Shown here one piece after another: positions 38,576-47,130 of a stretch of 59,045 nucleotides of DNA. The notes under the pieces were generated by a model, which was not told the origin of the DNA, did not search any database, and saw only the letters and a list, made by a program, of their open reading frames with translations. Each line of letters begins with the position of its first letter. Within the stretch, counting starts at the first letter, position 1. The stretch lies in contig JASJAU010000040.1 in the NCBI GenBank assembly GCA_030066855.1, forward strand, positions 1-59,045. The letters run 5' to 3'. The stretch comes from Paracoccaceae bacterium (lineage in GTDB: Bacteria; Pseudomonadota; Alphaproteobacteria; Rhodobacterales; Rhodobacteraceae). The translations under genes were made by a program, and so were the position numbers.

Positions 38576-39403
38576 ATGGGAGCTGACAAGAAGGCCGCCA
38601 AGAAGGCCGGGAAACCAAAAAAGATCTCGAACGAGAAGTACGAGAAAGACCTGGCCGCGCTCCAGATCGAGCTGGTCAAGATGCAGGAGTGGATCAAGAA
38701 AAGCGGCCATCGTCTGGTCGTCATTTTCGAAGGCCGCGACGCCGCCGGAAAGGGCGGCACGATCAAGCGGATCACCGAACCCTTGAACCCCCGCATCGCC
38801 CAGGTCGTGGCACTGCCCGCGCCCACCGAGCGCGAGAAAACCCAATGGTACTTCCAGCGCTACGTGCCCTATTTGCCCGCGGCGGGCGAAATGGTGATCT
38901 TCGATCGCTCCTGGTACAACCGCGCGGGCGTCGAGCGCGTGATGGGGTTCTGCGATGAGGAGGAATACCTCGAATTCCTGCGCTCGTGCCCAGAATTCGA
39001 GCGCATGCTCGTCCGCTCCGGAATCCAACTCCTAAAATACTGGTTCTCGGTCAGCGACGAGGAACAGGAGCGCCGCTTCCAGAAACGACTGACCGATCCA
39101 ACCAAGCGATGGAAGCTCAGTCCTATGGATCTGGAGAGCCGGAAGCGCTGGGTGGAGTACTCCCAGGCCAAGGACGACATGTTCTCGTACACCGATATCA
39201 AGCAGGCGCCCTGGTATGTCGTTGAATCCGATATCAAAAAGCACGCCCGGCTGAATTGCATAAGCCATCTTCTTTCGATGGTGCCTTATGAGGATATCAG
39301 CCCCGAGACCATTGAGCTGGAAGAGCGTCCGGCGCAGAAAGGCTACGTGCGTCCACCCATGCAGGAGCAGACTTTCGTCCCGGAGGTGCACGACAAGGGC
39401 TAG
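38576..39403 (+). CDS. ppk2: Polyphosphate kinase 2
   Basis: This 275-residue PPK2-family enzyme transfers phosphate between polyphosphate and nucleotides. Walker A is FEGRDAAGKGGTIKR (51-65). The lid and Walker B motifs are FDRSWYNRAGVERVMGFC and QERRFQKRLTDPTKRWKLS. It is a one-domain class I-type protein with a lysine-rich N-terminal tail. The ATG is preceded by GGGGGACT. The stop overlaps the convergent MFS gene by 4 bases. Confidence 0.95.
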   Translation: MGADKKAAKKAGKPKKISNEKYEKDLAALQIELVKMQEWIKKSGHRLVVIFEGRDAAGKGGTIKRITEPLNPRIAQVVALPAPTEREKTQWYFQRYVPYLPAAGEMVIFDRSWYNRAGVERVMGFCDEEEYLEFLRSCPEFERMLVRSGIQLLKYWFSVSDEEQERRFQKRLTDPTKRWKLSPMDLESRKRWVEYSQAKDDMFSYTDIKQAPWYVVESDIKKHARLNCISHLLSMVPYEDISPETIELEERPAQKGYVRPPMQEQTFVPEVHDKG

Positions 39404-40614
39404 ACCGCCGTCGCCGCCGGCGTGCCGCCCCGCGTGCGCGAAAAGTAGGTGCCGACGATCATCAGGTTCAGGATGCCCGACGCCGCCGCCGTCGCGTAGG
39501 TGATCTGGTAGTCGCCGGTCAGGTCGAACAGGAGCCCGCCCAGAAAGCCGCCGTTGGCGTGGCCGAACCAACCGAACATGGTGACGATGCCCATCGCCAG
39601 GGCCCGGTGCGACGGATGCGTCAGCATTGCGACCGAGACGAGGATGCCGGTCATTACGCCCGCATATCCGAACCCGTAGATCATCGCGTACCAAGTTAAG
39701 CCCGGCAGCGTTTCAATCAGCATGAAGCCATAGACCATCACCGTCATCCACGCCGTCGCCGTCATATACGCGGGCAGGGGGCCGATAGTGTCGGCGAGCT
39801 TGCCGAACGAGAACCGCCCGACCACGGCGACCATCAGCATCAGGAAGATCACGCCGCTGGCCTCCTCCGGCGCGAATCCACGATCCTGGATCAGCGGCAC
39901 AAGGTGCATGAGCGGTATCGACATGCAAGTGCAGCACAGGAGGACGGCGAGGCACATCGTTGGAACGAAGACCTTGAAATCATGGTACCCGGCGCCTTGG
40001 GCCGTGTTGGTTGAGGCCATCTCGGCGATCCGCTCAGGCGGTCGCGCGTGCAGCAACGCCAGCGGCAGCAGCAGGAGCAGCATCGCCGCGCCGGTTATCG
40101 CGAAGGTCGCGCTGATCCCGTAGGACTGGATCAGGATTGCCGACAGGAAAGGCACCCCGCCCTGACCCAGGGCCTGCCCGGCTGAGGCGATCCCGATGGC
40201 AAGACCAGCGCCGACCGGGAACCAGTTTCCCAGCGCGGCCATGATGGTTGGAAAAATTGCAGCCGCGCCAAAGAACCCAGCGACGAACATCAGCGCGTAG
40301 TACTGCCAGAGCGCCTCGGCGAAGGCGGCGAAGAAATAGCAGGTGCCGACGACGGTGACGCCGAACAGGACCACGGGGCGGGTGCCCAGCCGGTCAGCCA
40401 GCGCGCCCATGAACAGCCCGCCAATCGCCAGTCCGATGATGCCGACGACGTTGATCAGTGAGATCTCGGCCCGCGACCAGCCGAACGCTTCTTCCATTGG
40501 CACGATGAATGCCGACATGCCGTTCACGATCGAGCCGAGCGCCAGCGCGAGGATCAGCGCCGACGCGAGTACGACGGCCCACCGGTACCACGGCGCCTCT
40601 GACAATCTGGTCAT
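39400..40614 (-). CDS. MFS transporter
   Basis: This is a 404-residue major facilitator with about twelve membrane segments. The loop 2-3 signature GALADRLGTRPVVLFG is seen near residue 70, and a matching FSFGKLADTIGP lies in the second half. Sequence style is that of monocarboxylate/oxalate-type (OFA-like) members, but the substrate is unknown. I used the ATG at 40614 (MTRLSEAPWYRW) over an earlier start at 40662. The SDR gene lies 62 bases upstream on the same strand. Confidence 0.9.
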   Translation of the reverse strand: MTRLSEAPWYRWAVVLASALILALALGSIVNGMSAFIVPMEEAFGWSRAEISLINVVGIIGLAIGGLFMGALADRLGTRPVVLFGVTVVGTCYFFAAFAEALWQYYALMFVAGFFGAAAIFPTIMAALGNWFPVGAGLAIGIASAGQALGQGGVPFLSAILIQSYGISATFAITGAAMLLLLLPLALLHARPPERIAEMASTNTAQGAGYHDFKVFVPTMCLAVLLCCTCMSIPLMHLVPLIQDRGFAPEEASGVIFLMLMVAVVGRFSFGKLADTIGPLPAYMTATAWMTVMVYGFMLIETLPGLTWYAMIYGFGYAGVMTGILVSVAMLTHPSHRALAMGIVTMFGWFGHANGGFLGGLLFDLTGDYQITYATAAASGILNLMIVGTYFSRTRGGTPAATAV

Positions 40615-40676
40615 ACCACCTACCCCCGCCAAGAGCCTAGCATCCGAAAAGGCGGCGCCCAAAGAGGATTCAGAGG

Positions 40677-41315
40677 TTAGAGGTTGGCCAGAATCCGCGC
40701 TGCGACATCCGCGGGCGGTGTGAGCGCGCTGCGATCCTCGCCCGGAAAGAACCGTCCTCGCGTCGCGGTCGGCATGGGGTCGGGCGTCACGATCTCGACC
40801 CTCGGTCCGGTCTTCTCGCTCTCCGCCTGCCAGCTCCTCGCCAGCGCGATCTGCGCGGCCTTGGTCGCCCCATAGGCGCCAAAGAACCGGTCGCCGGCGC
40901 GGGGATCGTCGAAGAACAGCGCGCTCGAGTCATCCGCGCTCAGAAGCGGAGCGACCATGGTGATCAGAGTTGCGGTCGCCGTTACGTTCACGGCGACTGA
41001 CTTGGCCAGGTCCTTGGCGTCGAGATGGTTGGCCGGCGTCAGAGGCGCGGCGTGTATCGCCGTGTGGGCCCAGAGATCGACTGATCCCCAGCGGTCGAAA
41101 ATCCCCCGGCAGAGCTGCGCCATCGCATCCGGCTTGGTGATGTCCATCGGCGCCAGCGTTGCCGCGCCTCCCTTGGCCTGGATGCGGTCGTCGAGCTCTT
41201 CCAGCGCGCCAACCGTCTTGGCGACGGCGACGATGTGGTGGGTGTTGGCCAATGCCTCGGCCAGCGCGTAGCCGAGCCCCCGAGAGGCGCCGGTGATCAG
41301 AGCGATTTTCGTCAT
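40677..41315 (-). CDS. Short-chain dehydrogenase/reductase
   Basis: This is a 212-residue SDR protein. It has TGASRGLG for nucleotide binding and the catalytic pair Tyr-x3-Lys in YGATKAAQIAL. The NAG motif is replaced by AHTAIHAAP. It is somewhat shorter than classical SDRs and lacks the C-terminal lobe; the substrate is unknown. It precedes the MFS gene on the same strand. The DUF2199 gene ends 39 bases upstream, so the three may be cotranscribed. Confidence 0.9.
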   Translation of the reverse strand: MTKIALITGASRGLGYALAEALANTHHIVAVAKTVGALEELDDRIQAKGGAATLAPMDITKPDAMAQLCRGIFDRWGSVDLWAHTAIHAAPLTPANHLDAKDLAKSVAVNVTATATLITMVAPLLSADDSSALFFDDPRAGDRFFGAYGATKAAQIALARSWQAESEKTGPRVEIVTPDPMPTATRGRFFPGEDRSALTPPADVAARILANL

Positions 41316-41354
41316 GGCCGGGGGATGCCGCCGCTGGGGTTCGGGGTCAACCCG

Positions 41355-41915
41355 TCAGGCGTCCATCAGATGCGGCCTGATGTCCTGACCGGCGGCGGCG
41401 TAGATGTCGAGCAATCGGTCGAAAGTGATCCCGGTCTCCTGTAGCTCCGCCAGCTCATGCGAGCCGTCGTGCACCTCCAATTGCGGGCGCTCGGCGGGAT
41501 CGGTGACGACGAGGTTGCAGGGCGGCCAGTCATCGAAGTCGAAGCCGGGCGGCTTGTTCATCAACCAGGCGAAGCATCCCTCGAACCCGCCCGCCGCCGC
41601 GTTTTCGACATAGCGGTCGAAGTTCGCAGGGTTTACGCTGCCCCAGGCGCCGAAGGCGAAGGTCTGGTCAGTCCCGATGATGGGGAGCGTCAGCACCGCG
41701 CGAATGAACCGGTGTTTGCCGATCTGGCAGAGATCGGCGTCGAGCTGGTCGGGCCCGACGATCATCACCTCTTCGCCGCTCTCGGACCGGTTGCCATGCG
41801 GCCAGGGGTCGGGATGGTCGAAGCCGATGTCGAAGACGCCCTCGAAGGTCCGCCCGCGCCAGGTACGGGAGGAATCGTTGAAGCGCTGCCAGCGGGGATC
41901 GTCGTTGAGGTCCAT
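41355..41915 (-). CDS. DUF2199 family protein
   Basis: This is a 186-residue cytosolic protein of the DUF2199 type. The signature stretch is HRFIRAVLTLPIIGTDQ, with FAFGAWGSVNPANFDRYVE following and PPGFDFDDWPPCNLVV nearer the C-terminus. The N-terminal CxxC often seen in the family is not present. The function is unknown. purF lies 30 bases upstream on the same strand, so it is probably read from the purF transcript. Confidence 0.8.
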   Translation of the reverse strand: MDLNDDPRWQRFNDSSRTWRGRTFEGVFDIGFDHPDPWPHGNRSESGEEVMIVGPDQLDADLCQIGKHRFIRAVLTLPIIGTDQTFAFGAWGSVNPANFDRYVENAAAGGFEGCFAWLMNKPPGFDFDDWPPCNLVVTDPAERPQLEVHDGSHELAELQETGITFDRLLDIYAAAGQDIRPHLMDA

Positions 41916-41945
41916 GTGTCTGCTGTCCGTTCGCGCTCCGCCGCG

Positions 41946-43424
41946 CTACTCCGCCGCCTTCAGTGCGAAGCCCTTCTCGATCTGATCCGACGGCGCGACC
42001 GGGTACTCGCCCGAGAAACAGGCGTCGCAGTATTGCGGCGAGGCCGGGTCGCGGCCCTGGGCCTCGCCCACCGCGCGGTAGAGGCCGTCGAGCGTGATGA
42101 ATTTCAGGCTGTCGACGCCGAGGTGATCCCGCATCTCCTCCTCGCTCATGGTGGCGGCCAGAAGTTTCTCGCGCTTCGGCGTGTCGACGCCGTAGAAGCA
42201 CGGCCAGGCGGTGGGGGGCGAGGCGATACGGAAATGCACCTCCTTCGCGCCGGCGTCGAGAATCATCTCTTTGATCTTCCGGCTCGTCGTGCCGCGCACC
42301 ACGCTGTCATCGACCAGCACCACCCGCTTGTCGCGGATGAGGGCGCGGTTGACGTTCAGCTTCAGGCGAACGCCCATATTCCGGATCTGTTCGGTGGGCT
42401 CGATGAAGGTCCGGCCGACGTATTGGTTGCGGATGATCCCCATGGCGTAGGGGATGCCGGATTCCAGCGAATAGCCGATGGCGGCGGGCGTGCCGCTGTC
42501 GGGCACGGGGCATACCAGATCGGCTTCGATCGGCGCCTCCTTGGCGAGCTCGCGCCCGATGGCCGAGCGGGTCTCGTAGACCGACCGCCCGCCGAGCGAG
42601 GAATCGGGGCGTGAGAAATAGACATGCTCGAAGACGCAGAAGCGCGGTTTCCGCGGCTCGAACGGGCGGTGCGAGGACACTTGGCCGTCGGCGATAACCA
42701 CCATCTCACCCGGCGCGATCTCGCGCTCGAACTCCGCGCCGATGATGTCGAGCGCGCAGGTCTCGGACGCCAGCGCCCAGCCGTCGCCGATCCTGCCGAG
42801 GACCAGCGGCCGGACGCCCAAGGGGTCGCGCACGCCGATGAGCTTGGTCCGCGTCATCGCGACGATGGAAAACGCGCCTTCGACCCGGCGGAGCGCGTCT
42901 TTCATACGCTCCGGGATGTTCCGCTGCAGCGAGCGGGCCATCAGGTGGATGATGCATTCGCTGTCGGAGGAGGATTGGAAGATCGAGCCGCGCTCGATCA
43001 GTTCGCGCCGAAGCGCGTCTGCGTTGGTAATGTTGCCGTTATGCGCGATCGCCGCGCCGCCCATGGCGAATTCGCCGAAGAACGGCTGGACGTCGCGGAT
43101 CTGCGTCGCGCCCTTTGATCCGGCGGTGGAGTAGCGGACATGGCCGATGCCGATGGGGCCGGGCAGGACGTCCATCATCTTCTGGCTGGTGAAGTTGTCG
43201 CGCACGAGGCCGAAGCGCCGCGCGTTCGAGAAACCGGCTTCGGGGTCGTGGGTGACGATGCCGCCCGCCTCCTGCCCCCGGTGCTGGAGCGCGTGGAGGC
43301 CGAGGGCCACGAAGTTCGCCGCGTTCGAGACGCCGGTAACGCCGAAAATCCCGCATTCCTCGCGGAGCTTGTCGTCGTCGAAAGGATCGGTCGTCAGCGG
43401 TCGGGAAGACGGAGTGTCGGCCAT
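41946..43424 (-). CDS. purF: Amidophosphoribosyltransferase
   Basis: This enzyme catalyses the committed step of purine synthesis, forming phosphoribosylamine from PRPP and glutamine. It has 492 residues. The N-terminal propeptide ends before the catalytic cysteine in EECGIFG, followed by ALQHRGQEAGGI. The PRPP loop is VVLVDDSVVRGTTSRKI, and PDSGTPAAIGY lies earlier. I used the ATG at 43424 (MADTPSS); an ATG at 43481 would add 19 residues that look unconserved. In relatives purF follows radA-cvpA directly; here about 3 kb lies between. Confidence 0.96.
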   Translation of the reverse strand: MADTPSSRPLTTDPFDDDKLREECGIFGVTGVSNAANFVALGLHALQHRGQEAGGIVTHDPEAGFSNARRFGLVRDNFTSQKMMDVLPGPIGIGHVRYSTAGSKGATQIRDVQPFFGEFAMGGAAIAHNGNITNADALRRELIERGSIFQSSSDSECIIHLMARSLQRNIPERMKDALRRVEGAFSIVAMTRTKLIGVRDPLGVRPLVLGRIGDGWALASETCALDIIGAEFEREIAPGEMVVIADGQVSSHRPFEPRKPRFCVFEHVYFSRPDSSLGGRSVYETRSAIGRELAKEAPIEADLVCPVPDSGTPAAIGYSLESGIPYAMGIIRNQYVGRTFIEPTEQIRNMGVRLKLNVNRALIRDKRVVLVDDSVVRGTTSRKIKEMILDAGAKEVHFRIASPPTAWPCFYGVDTPKREKLLAATMSEEEMRDHLGVDSLKFITLDGLYRAVGEAQGRDPASPQYCDACFSGEYPVAPSDQIEKGFALKAAE

Positions 43425-43645
43425 CAGGATCGTTTCAGGTCCATGGTCAGAGCAGCTAGGGGTTACATAGAGCGTTGTCATGGAAGTGTCACGGGGTCAG
43501 AGCTGCCTTCCGCGCAGGTTTCCCCCGCCGGCGCGGCGTCGCGGGCTTCGCCTCGCGCGAAGCGTGGCGAGGTGACGCATGCATGCCATGGCGCGGGGCA
43601 CTAACTACCTCTTACCCAACCATTTCTGTCAGGAGCTGCATCCCC

Positions 43646-43729
43646 ATGTTCAAAGGTCTCGGACTGTCCCTCACGCTCATCATTGCCGGCATGCTGGGCG
43701 CGCCGGTTTTGATTCTCGCATTCACCTGA
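43646..43729 (+). CDS. 27-residue hydrophobic small ORF
   Basis: This tiny frame encodes a basic-headed single membrane helix (MFKGLGLSLTLIIAGMLG, then APVLILAFT). AGGAG lies 10 bases upstream of the ATG and a terminator hairpin lies about 50 bases downstream, so a free-standing small gene is plausible. It sits in the interval between divergent purF and convergent MCP gene. No homologue is recognised and the length makes coding potential hard to judge. Confidence 0.45.
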   Translation: MFKGLGLSLTLIIAGMLGAPVLILAFT

Positions 43730-43780
43730 CGTGGGCATGCCGCGATCCCCGGAGCGGGGTGCCGCGGTGACCAAATCATG

Positions 43781-43815
43781 AAGCCTCGCGCCGCGCCGCG
43801 CGGGGCTTTCTCTTG
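43781..43815 (+). terminator. Intrinsic terminator downstream of the 27-residue ORF
   Basis: AAGCCTCGCGC (43781-43791) and GCGCGGGGCTT (43798-43808) pair over 11 bases with one G-T wobble, followed by TCTCTTG. Plus-strand orientation suits the small ORF; read in reverse it could also serve the MCP gene. Confidence 0.6.
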
Positions 43816-43913
43816 CCGTAGGTTGGCCTGCCTCGCGCGATGCGATGCGCGCGGTTCCGTCCGCCACCGTTCGCCCGCGTTGGAGAGGCCGGTTCTTTAC
43901 AGGCCAACCGCGC

Positions 43914-45605
43914 TCACGCCGCGCGGACCTCGGTCGGCGCGTGCGTCTCGTGGCGGAAGCGCTCGGTGAGGGCGCGCATATTCTTGGCGGCTCCCGTCAG
44001 GCTCCGCGCGCCTGCGGCGGTTTCCTCAAACATCGCCGCGTTCTGTTGGGTGACCGAATCAAGTTCGGTCACCGCGTTGTTGATCTCGCCCAGTCCGCGC
44101 GCCTGCTCGTTGGCCGAGGAGGCGATCCGCTCGACTCGCTCGGAGACGTCCGTGACCGCCGCGATCACCTGATTGAGCGCCTCGACAGTGTCGCCGACGT
44201 ATTTGACGCCCATATCGACTTGCCCCTGGCTTTTTGTGATGAGGCTGGTGATGTCTTTGGCGGCGTCCGAGGATCGTTGCGCGAGCTCGCGCACCTCCGA
44301 GGCGACGACGGCGAAGCCGCGCCCCGCGTCGCCAGCGCGCGCTGCTTCCACGCCCGCGTTCAGTGCCAGAAGGTTGGTCTGAAACGCGATGTTGTCGATG
44401 ACTCCGATGATTTTAGAGACCTCAACGGCGGAGGCGCTGATTTCGGTCATGGCTTCCGAGGCTCGCGCGACGATCTCGCCGCTCTCTTTCGCACTCTCGC
44501 GCGCGCCGTCGGAGGAATTGGAAGCCTGCGAGGCGTTCTGGGCCGTGGTCTTGACCAGCGTCGCCAGCTCTTCCATCGCCGCCGCGGTCTCTTCCAGCGT
44601 CGCTGCCTGATGTTCGGTCCGTTTCGAGAGAGCCTCTGCCGCATCGCTGATGCCGTCGGAGTCGCCGAAAACCTGGCCGGCGTTCTCTGACACCTCGCTC
44701 AAGGCTGACTCAAGCGTTTCCATCGCACGGTTGAAATTGATTCTCAGCCCTTCGTATTGCTCGGGAAACGGCGTCCGAAGGCGGACCGTCAGGTCGCCTT
44801 CCGACAGCTCGCGCAGGCCTTCGCCAAGCGCCGCGACGATCGCCTCCTGTTCCTTCCGCCGGGCATCGGCGGCGCGCAGCTCCTCGGCGTCCCGCGCTTT
44901 GCCCTGCTCGTTGAGCTTGGCGATTTCCAGCTTTTCCGTCTCGAGAGCCGCCACGGCCGCCTCCGCCTTCGCCTGCGCATCCATTGCGTCGGTCCGCTTG
45001 TCCTCGGCGTCGCGCCGAGCCGCTTCGGCAAGCCCGCGCGCGGCTTCCGCCGCCTCCGAGGCGCTTCGCACCGCCTCCATGCCTTGCGTGATCTCGGCGC
45101 GGAGCCGCTTTTGACGAATGATGGCGATCGAGATCGCCGCCGCCTCAACCAGAACCACGACCGCGTGGAAGACGGTCCGCTGCAGGTTGGCAACCAGGTC
45201 GACGCTGGGATAGACGAGCGCGGGGAGGAAGACGGCAAGGCTCAGATGGTGGAGCGCGATGGCGGCGGTCGCGGCGAGGATCGTCCGGACGTCGTTCAGA
45301 ACGACTAGCACTGCGAGCGCGGCGAAAAAGGTCATGTGCGCGTCGATCTGCCATGGGTGCCCGGTCAGCCCCGCCGTGAGCGCAATCGACTGGCCGATAG
45401 CCGCCAGGCCGACGGCGGGTTTGCCCGTGGCGGACGGCATGCGCATCGCGGCGACCCCGGCCGTAGCGAAGGCGGCTGATGTCAAGGTTGGGACCAACAG
45501 AGCGTTGCCCGCCATCCAGCAGGCGAGCGCGATCAGCGGAACCATCGCCGTCGCGCCGAAGGCGAGATACCGGACGACGTTCCTGTCTTCTGGGGCCGGT
45601 TCCAT
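43914..45605 (-). CDS. Methyl-accepting chemotaxis protein with polytopic sensor
   Basis: This is a 563-residue chemoreceptor. The N-terminal 175 residues have about six membrane segments, with a conserved [18 protein letters not shown] loop and [10 protein letters not shown]; no periplasmic sensor domain is seen. A coiled coil and a HAMP-like region ([21 protein letters not shown]) follow. Then comes the signalling tip, with [28 protein letters not shown] (listed here in two parts: [19 protein letters not shown] and AGRGFAVVA). The C-terminus lacks the CheR-binding pentapeptide. It starts 3 bases after the stop of the small secreted-protein gene. Confidence 0.93.
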   Translation of the reverse strand: MEPAPEDRNVVRYLAFGATAMVPLIALACWMAGNALLVPTLTSAAFATAGVAAMRMPSATGKPAVGLAAIGQSIALTAGLTGHPWQIDAHMTFFAALAVLVVLNDVRTILAATAAIALHHLSLAVFLPALVYPSVDLVANLQRTVFHAVVVLVEAAAISIAIIRQKRLRAEITQGMEAVRSASEAAEAARGLAEAARRDAEDKRTDAMDAQAKAEAAVAALETEKLEIAKLNEQGKARDAEELRAADARRKEQEAIVAALGEGLRELSEGDLTVRLRTPFPEQYEGLRINFNRAMETLESALSEVSENAGQVFGDSDGISDAAEALSKRTEHQAATLEETAAAMEELATLVKTTAQNASQASNSSDGARESAKESGEIVARASEAMTEISASAVEVSKIIGVIDNIAFQTNLLALNAGVEAARAGDAGRGFAVVASEVRELAQRSSDAAKDITSLITKSQGQVDMGVKYVGDTVEALNQVIAAVTDVSERVERIASSANEQARGLGEINNAVTELDSVTQQNAAMFEETAAGARSLTGAAKNMRALTERFRHETHAPTEVRAA

Positions 45606-45608
45606 TCC

Positions 45609-45905
45609 TTATCCTTTCGACGGGGTACAGAGCGCGAGAAGCCATCGCGCATCGATGACGAGCCATGCGCCGTCGAGGCGCTGGGCGAAGCCCGATTCCC
45701 CTTGGGCAATTACGGCGAGCGGAGCGCGTTCCGGACCGATGAGATCGCCACCCGCCTGACGGACCAGCGCCTCCGCATCAGGCCCGACGACGAGGAGCGG
45801 CGCCGCGTCGTCAACCGGAGGTGCGAGCGCCACCGCGCTGACCGGTCCGGCAACCGCGGTCGCGGTCAGAAGGAGCGGGATGACGATCGGGCCGAAAACG
45901 TTCAT
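45609..45905 (-). CDS. Small protein with N-terminal hydrophobic segment, upstream of the MCP gene
   Basis: This is a 98-residue protein with a hydrophobic N-terminus (FGPIVIPLLLTATAVAG) that may be a signal peptide or anchor. An exported domain follows, with LLVVGPDAEALVRQAGGDLIGP and AWLVIDARWLLALC. I recall similar short conserved hypothetical proteins in Rhodobacteraceae but no named family. The ATG at 45905 has AGAGGCG upstream. The stop is 3 bases from the MCP start, so the two genes form an operon. Confidence 0.7.
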   Translation of the reverse strand: MNVFGPIVIPLLLTATAVAGPVSAVALAPPVDDAAPLLVVGPDAEALVRQAGGDLIGPERAPLAVIAQGESGFAQRLDGAWLVIDARWLLALCTPSKG

Positions 45906-45963
45906 GCCATCGCCTCTAGGCGACAAGGTTTAAGCGTCCGTGAAAGGCAGGTCCCGAAATGCC

Positions 45964-45996
45964 GAAGGCCCGCATCAAAACGCGATGCGGGCCTTC
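45964..45996. terminator. 13-bp perfect hairpin, GAAGGCCCGCATC arms
   Basis: GAAGGCCCGCATC (45964-45976) pairs with GATGCGGGCCTTC (45984-45996) around a 7-base loop. There is no long T-run on either side. It resembles GC-rich bidirectional terminators and may end transcripts from the minus cvpA operon. Confidence 0.5.
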
Positions 45997-46088
45997 TCGG
46001 ACGGGGGGATTGCACCCTACTGGCGACACTTAATACACGCGGGCGATAACCAAGAACCCATTCACCATTTACCGCCCTTCTGGGGGGT

Positions 46089-46117
46089 GGCGCCGGGGGC
46101 GTACTCCCCCCGGCGCC
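46089..46117. repeat. 11-bp perfect GC-rich hairpin
   Basis: GGCGCCGGGGG (46089-46099) pairs with CCCCCGGCGCC (46107-46117) around a 7-base loop. It is followed on plus by GTACTCTTTC. Possible terminator or RNA structural element. Confidence 0.45.
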
Positions 46118-46308
46118 GTACTCTTTCACTCGCTACGCAGAACCTCGGTTCCGCTTACAGGTATGAATGTGCCAAAGCCGCTGGGCGCCAGTTGGGCGCA
46201 AATGTTCGGCTTTCGGGCGTCTTTGTGGAGCGGTCGGCCCAGACTTCCCGGCCGAAAAAAGATATCGGCGCGGATTTGTGGACAATCCTCGCGGACGAGA
46301 CCTCCCGT

Positions 46309-46323
46309 CATTGGAATCCAATG
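46309..46323. repeat. 15-base palindrome CATTGGA-A-TCCAATG
   Basis: Perfect 7-base arms flank a single A. It lies about 100 bases before the plus-strand terminator and could be an operator for the candidate RNA. It is AT-balanced in a GC-rich region, which makes chance occurrence less likely but not excluded. Confidence 0.35.
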
Positions 46324-46417
46324 GAAATCGCGCCAGGCTGTTCAGGAACTCAAAACAATAACCGGGAGATTTCGTGGCGGCGGACCCGCTGGAATCCGCC
46401 CTATTCGGGCCATTTGG

Positions 46418-46450
46418 CGCCCGGAAACAGTATGTTTTCCGGCGTTTTTT
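46418..46450 (+). terminator. Strong plus-strand intrinsic terminator without a gene
   Basis: CGCCCGGAAACA (46418-46429) and TGTTTTCCGGCG (46433-46444) pair over 12 bases with one C-C mismatch and one G-T wobble, loop GTA, followed by TTTTTTATGATTTTTC. Orientation is plus. Neighbouring genes are minus, so it should end an unannotated plus-strand RNA. Confidence 0.65.
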
Positions 46451-46532
46451 ATGATTTTTCTTTGTTTTCGAGCGGATTCATTGCAGCCGCAGCCCGAATC
46501 ACGCCCTTGAATGTGACGGAAATGACCTTGCG

Positions 46533-47099
46533 TCAGTTGCCCTGGGCGGCCTCGCATTCGCTGATCAACGCGTCATAGCGATCGACGATCCATCCCGGCG
46601 CGTCCTCCGGCAAGTTCTCCTGAATGCTTTCCGAGACCTGGGCGTAAACGACCGCCGTACGGCTCTCGTCAACCAGCGGCAGGGGGTCCGAAACGATGAC
46701 CCGCTCGTAGATGATCATCGCAATGGCGACCAAAAGCACGCCTCGCGCCACGCCGAAGAGGAACCCGAGACCCTGGTCGACGCCCCCGATGGCCGATCGC
46801 TGGACTGCGCCCGCGAAGAGGGGGGTGAAGACCGACACGATAATGAGCGCCAGCGCGAAGACCGAAGCGAAGGCGGCGATCATCGCCAGCTCGCACGATT
46901 CGCCCAGGAAATCTCTGAGAATCGGCACCTCTTTCATCAGCGGTTCGGCTGACGGCGCGAACACATAGGCCACGATCGCGGCGAGAATCCAACCGCCGAT
47001 GGCAAGCGTCTCGCGTACGAACCCCCTGGAATAGGCCAGAACCGCCGAAAGGATGATAACGACGGCGACAATGCCGTCGAGAATCGTGAAACCGTCCAT
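46533..47099 (-). CDS. cvpA: CvpA family membrane protein
   Basis: This is a 188-residue protein with four membrane segments in the N-terminal two thirds. The family pattern LDGIVAVVIILSAVLAYSRG, RETLAIGGWILA and GGVDQGLGFLFGVARG is clear. The C-terminal tail is polar. CvpA is linked to colicin V production and envelope function; the exact role is unclear. It follows radA on the same strand with a 31-base gap. purF, its usual next neighbour, is displaced. Confidence 0.93.
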   Translation of the reverse strand: MDGFTILDGIVAVVIILSAVLAYSRGFVRETLAIGGWILAAIVAYVFAPSAEPLMKEVPILRDFLGESCELAMIAAFASVFALALIIVSVFTPLFAGAVQRSAIGGVDQGLGFLFGVARGVLLVAIAMIIYERVIVSDPLPLVDESRTAVVYAQVSESIQENLPEDAPGWIVDRYDALISECEAAQGN

Positions 47100-47130
47100 G
47101 ATCTGCCTCGTTTACCCTTTCTCTGGCTTT

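Larger units (their letters stand above)
45906..46532. other. Long non-coding interval with several strong hairpins
   Basis: These 627 bases between cvpA and the 98-residue gene hold no convincing protein gene. They contain perfect hairpins at 45964-45996 and 46089-46117, a palindrome at 46309-46323, and a plus-strand terminator at 46418-46450. A non-coding RNA on the plus strand is the simplest explanation for the terminator. I tested the sequence by eye for tRNA, tmRNA, 4.5S and RNase P RNA signatures and found none. Confidence 0.5.

Noticed and set aside
46001-46450. tmRNA, 4.5S RNA or RNase P RNA in the non-coding interval
   Set aside because: No tag reading frame, no GGTTCGAATCC arm with CCA, no 4.5S GGAAGGNAGCAGCC core, and no RNase P conserved boxes were found.
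45940-46578. A 212-codon plus-strand frame in the cvpA-MCP interval
   Set aside because: It runs through two strong hairpins and the plus-strand terminator, and into cvpA; composition is not protein-like.
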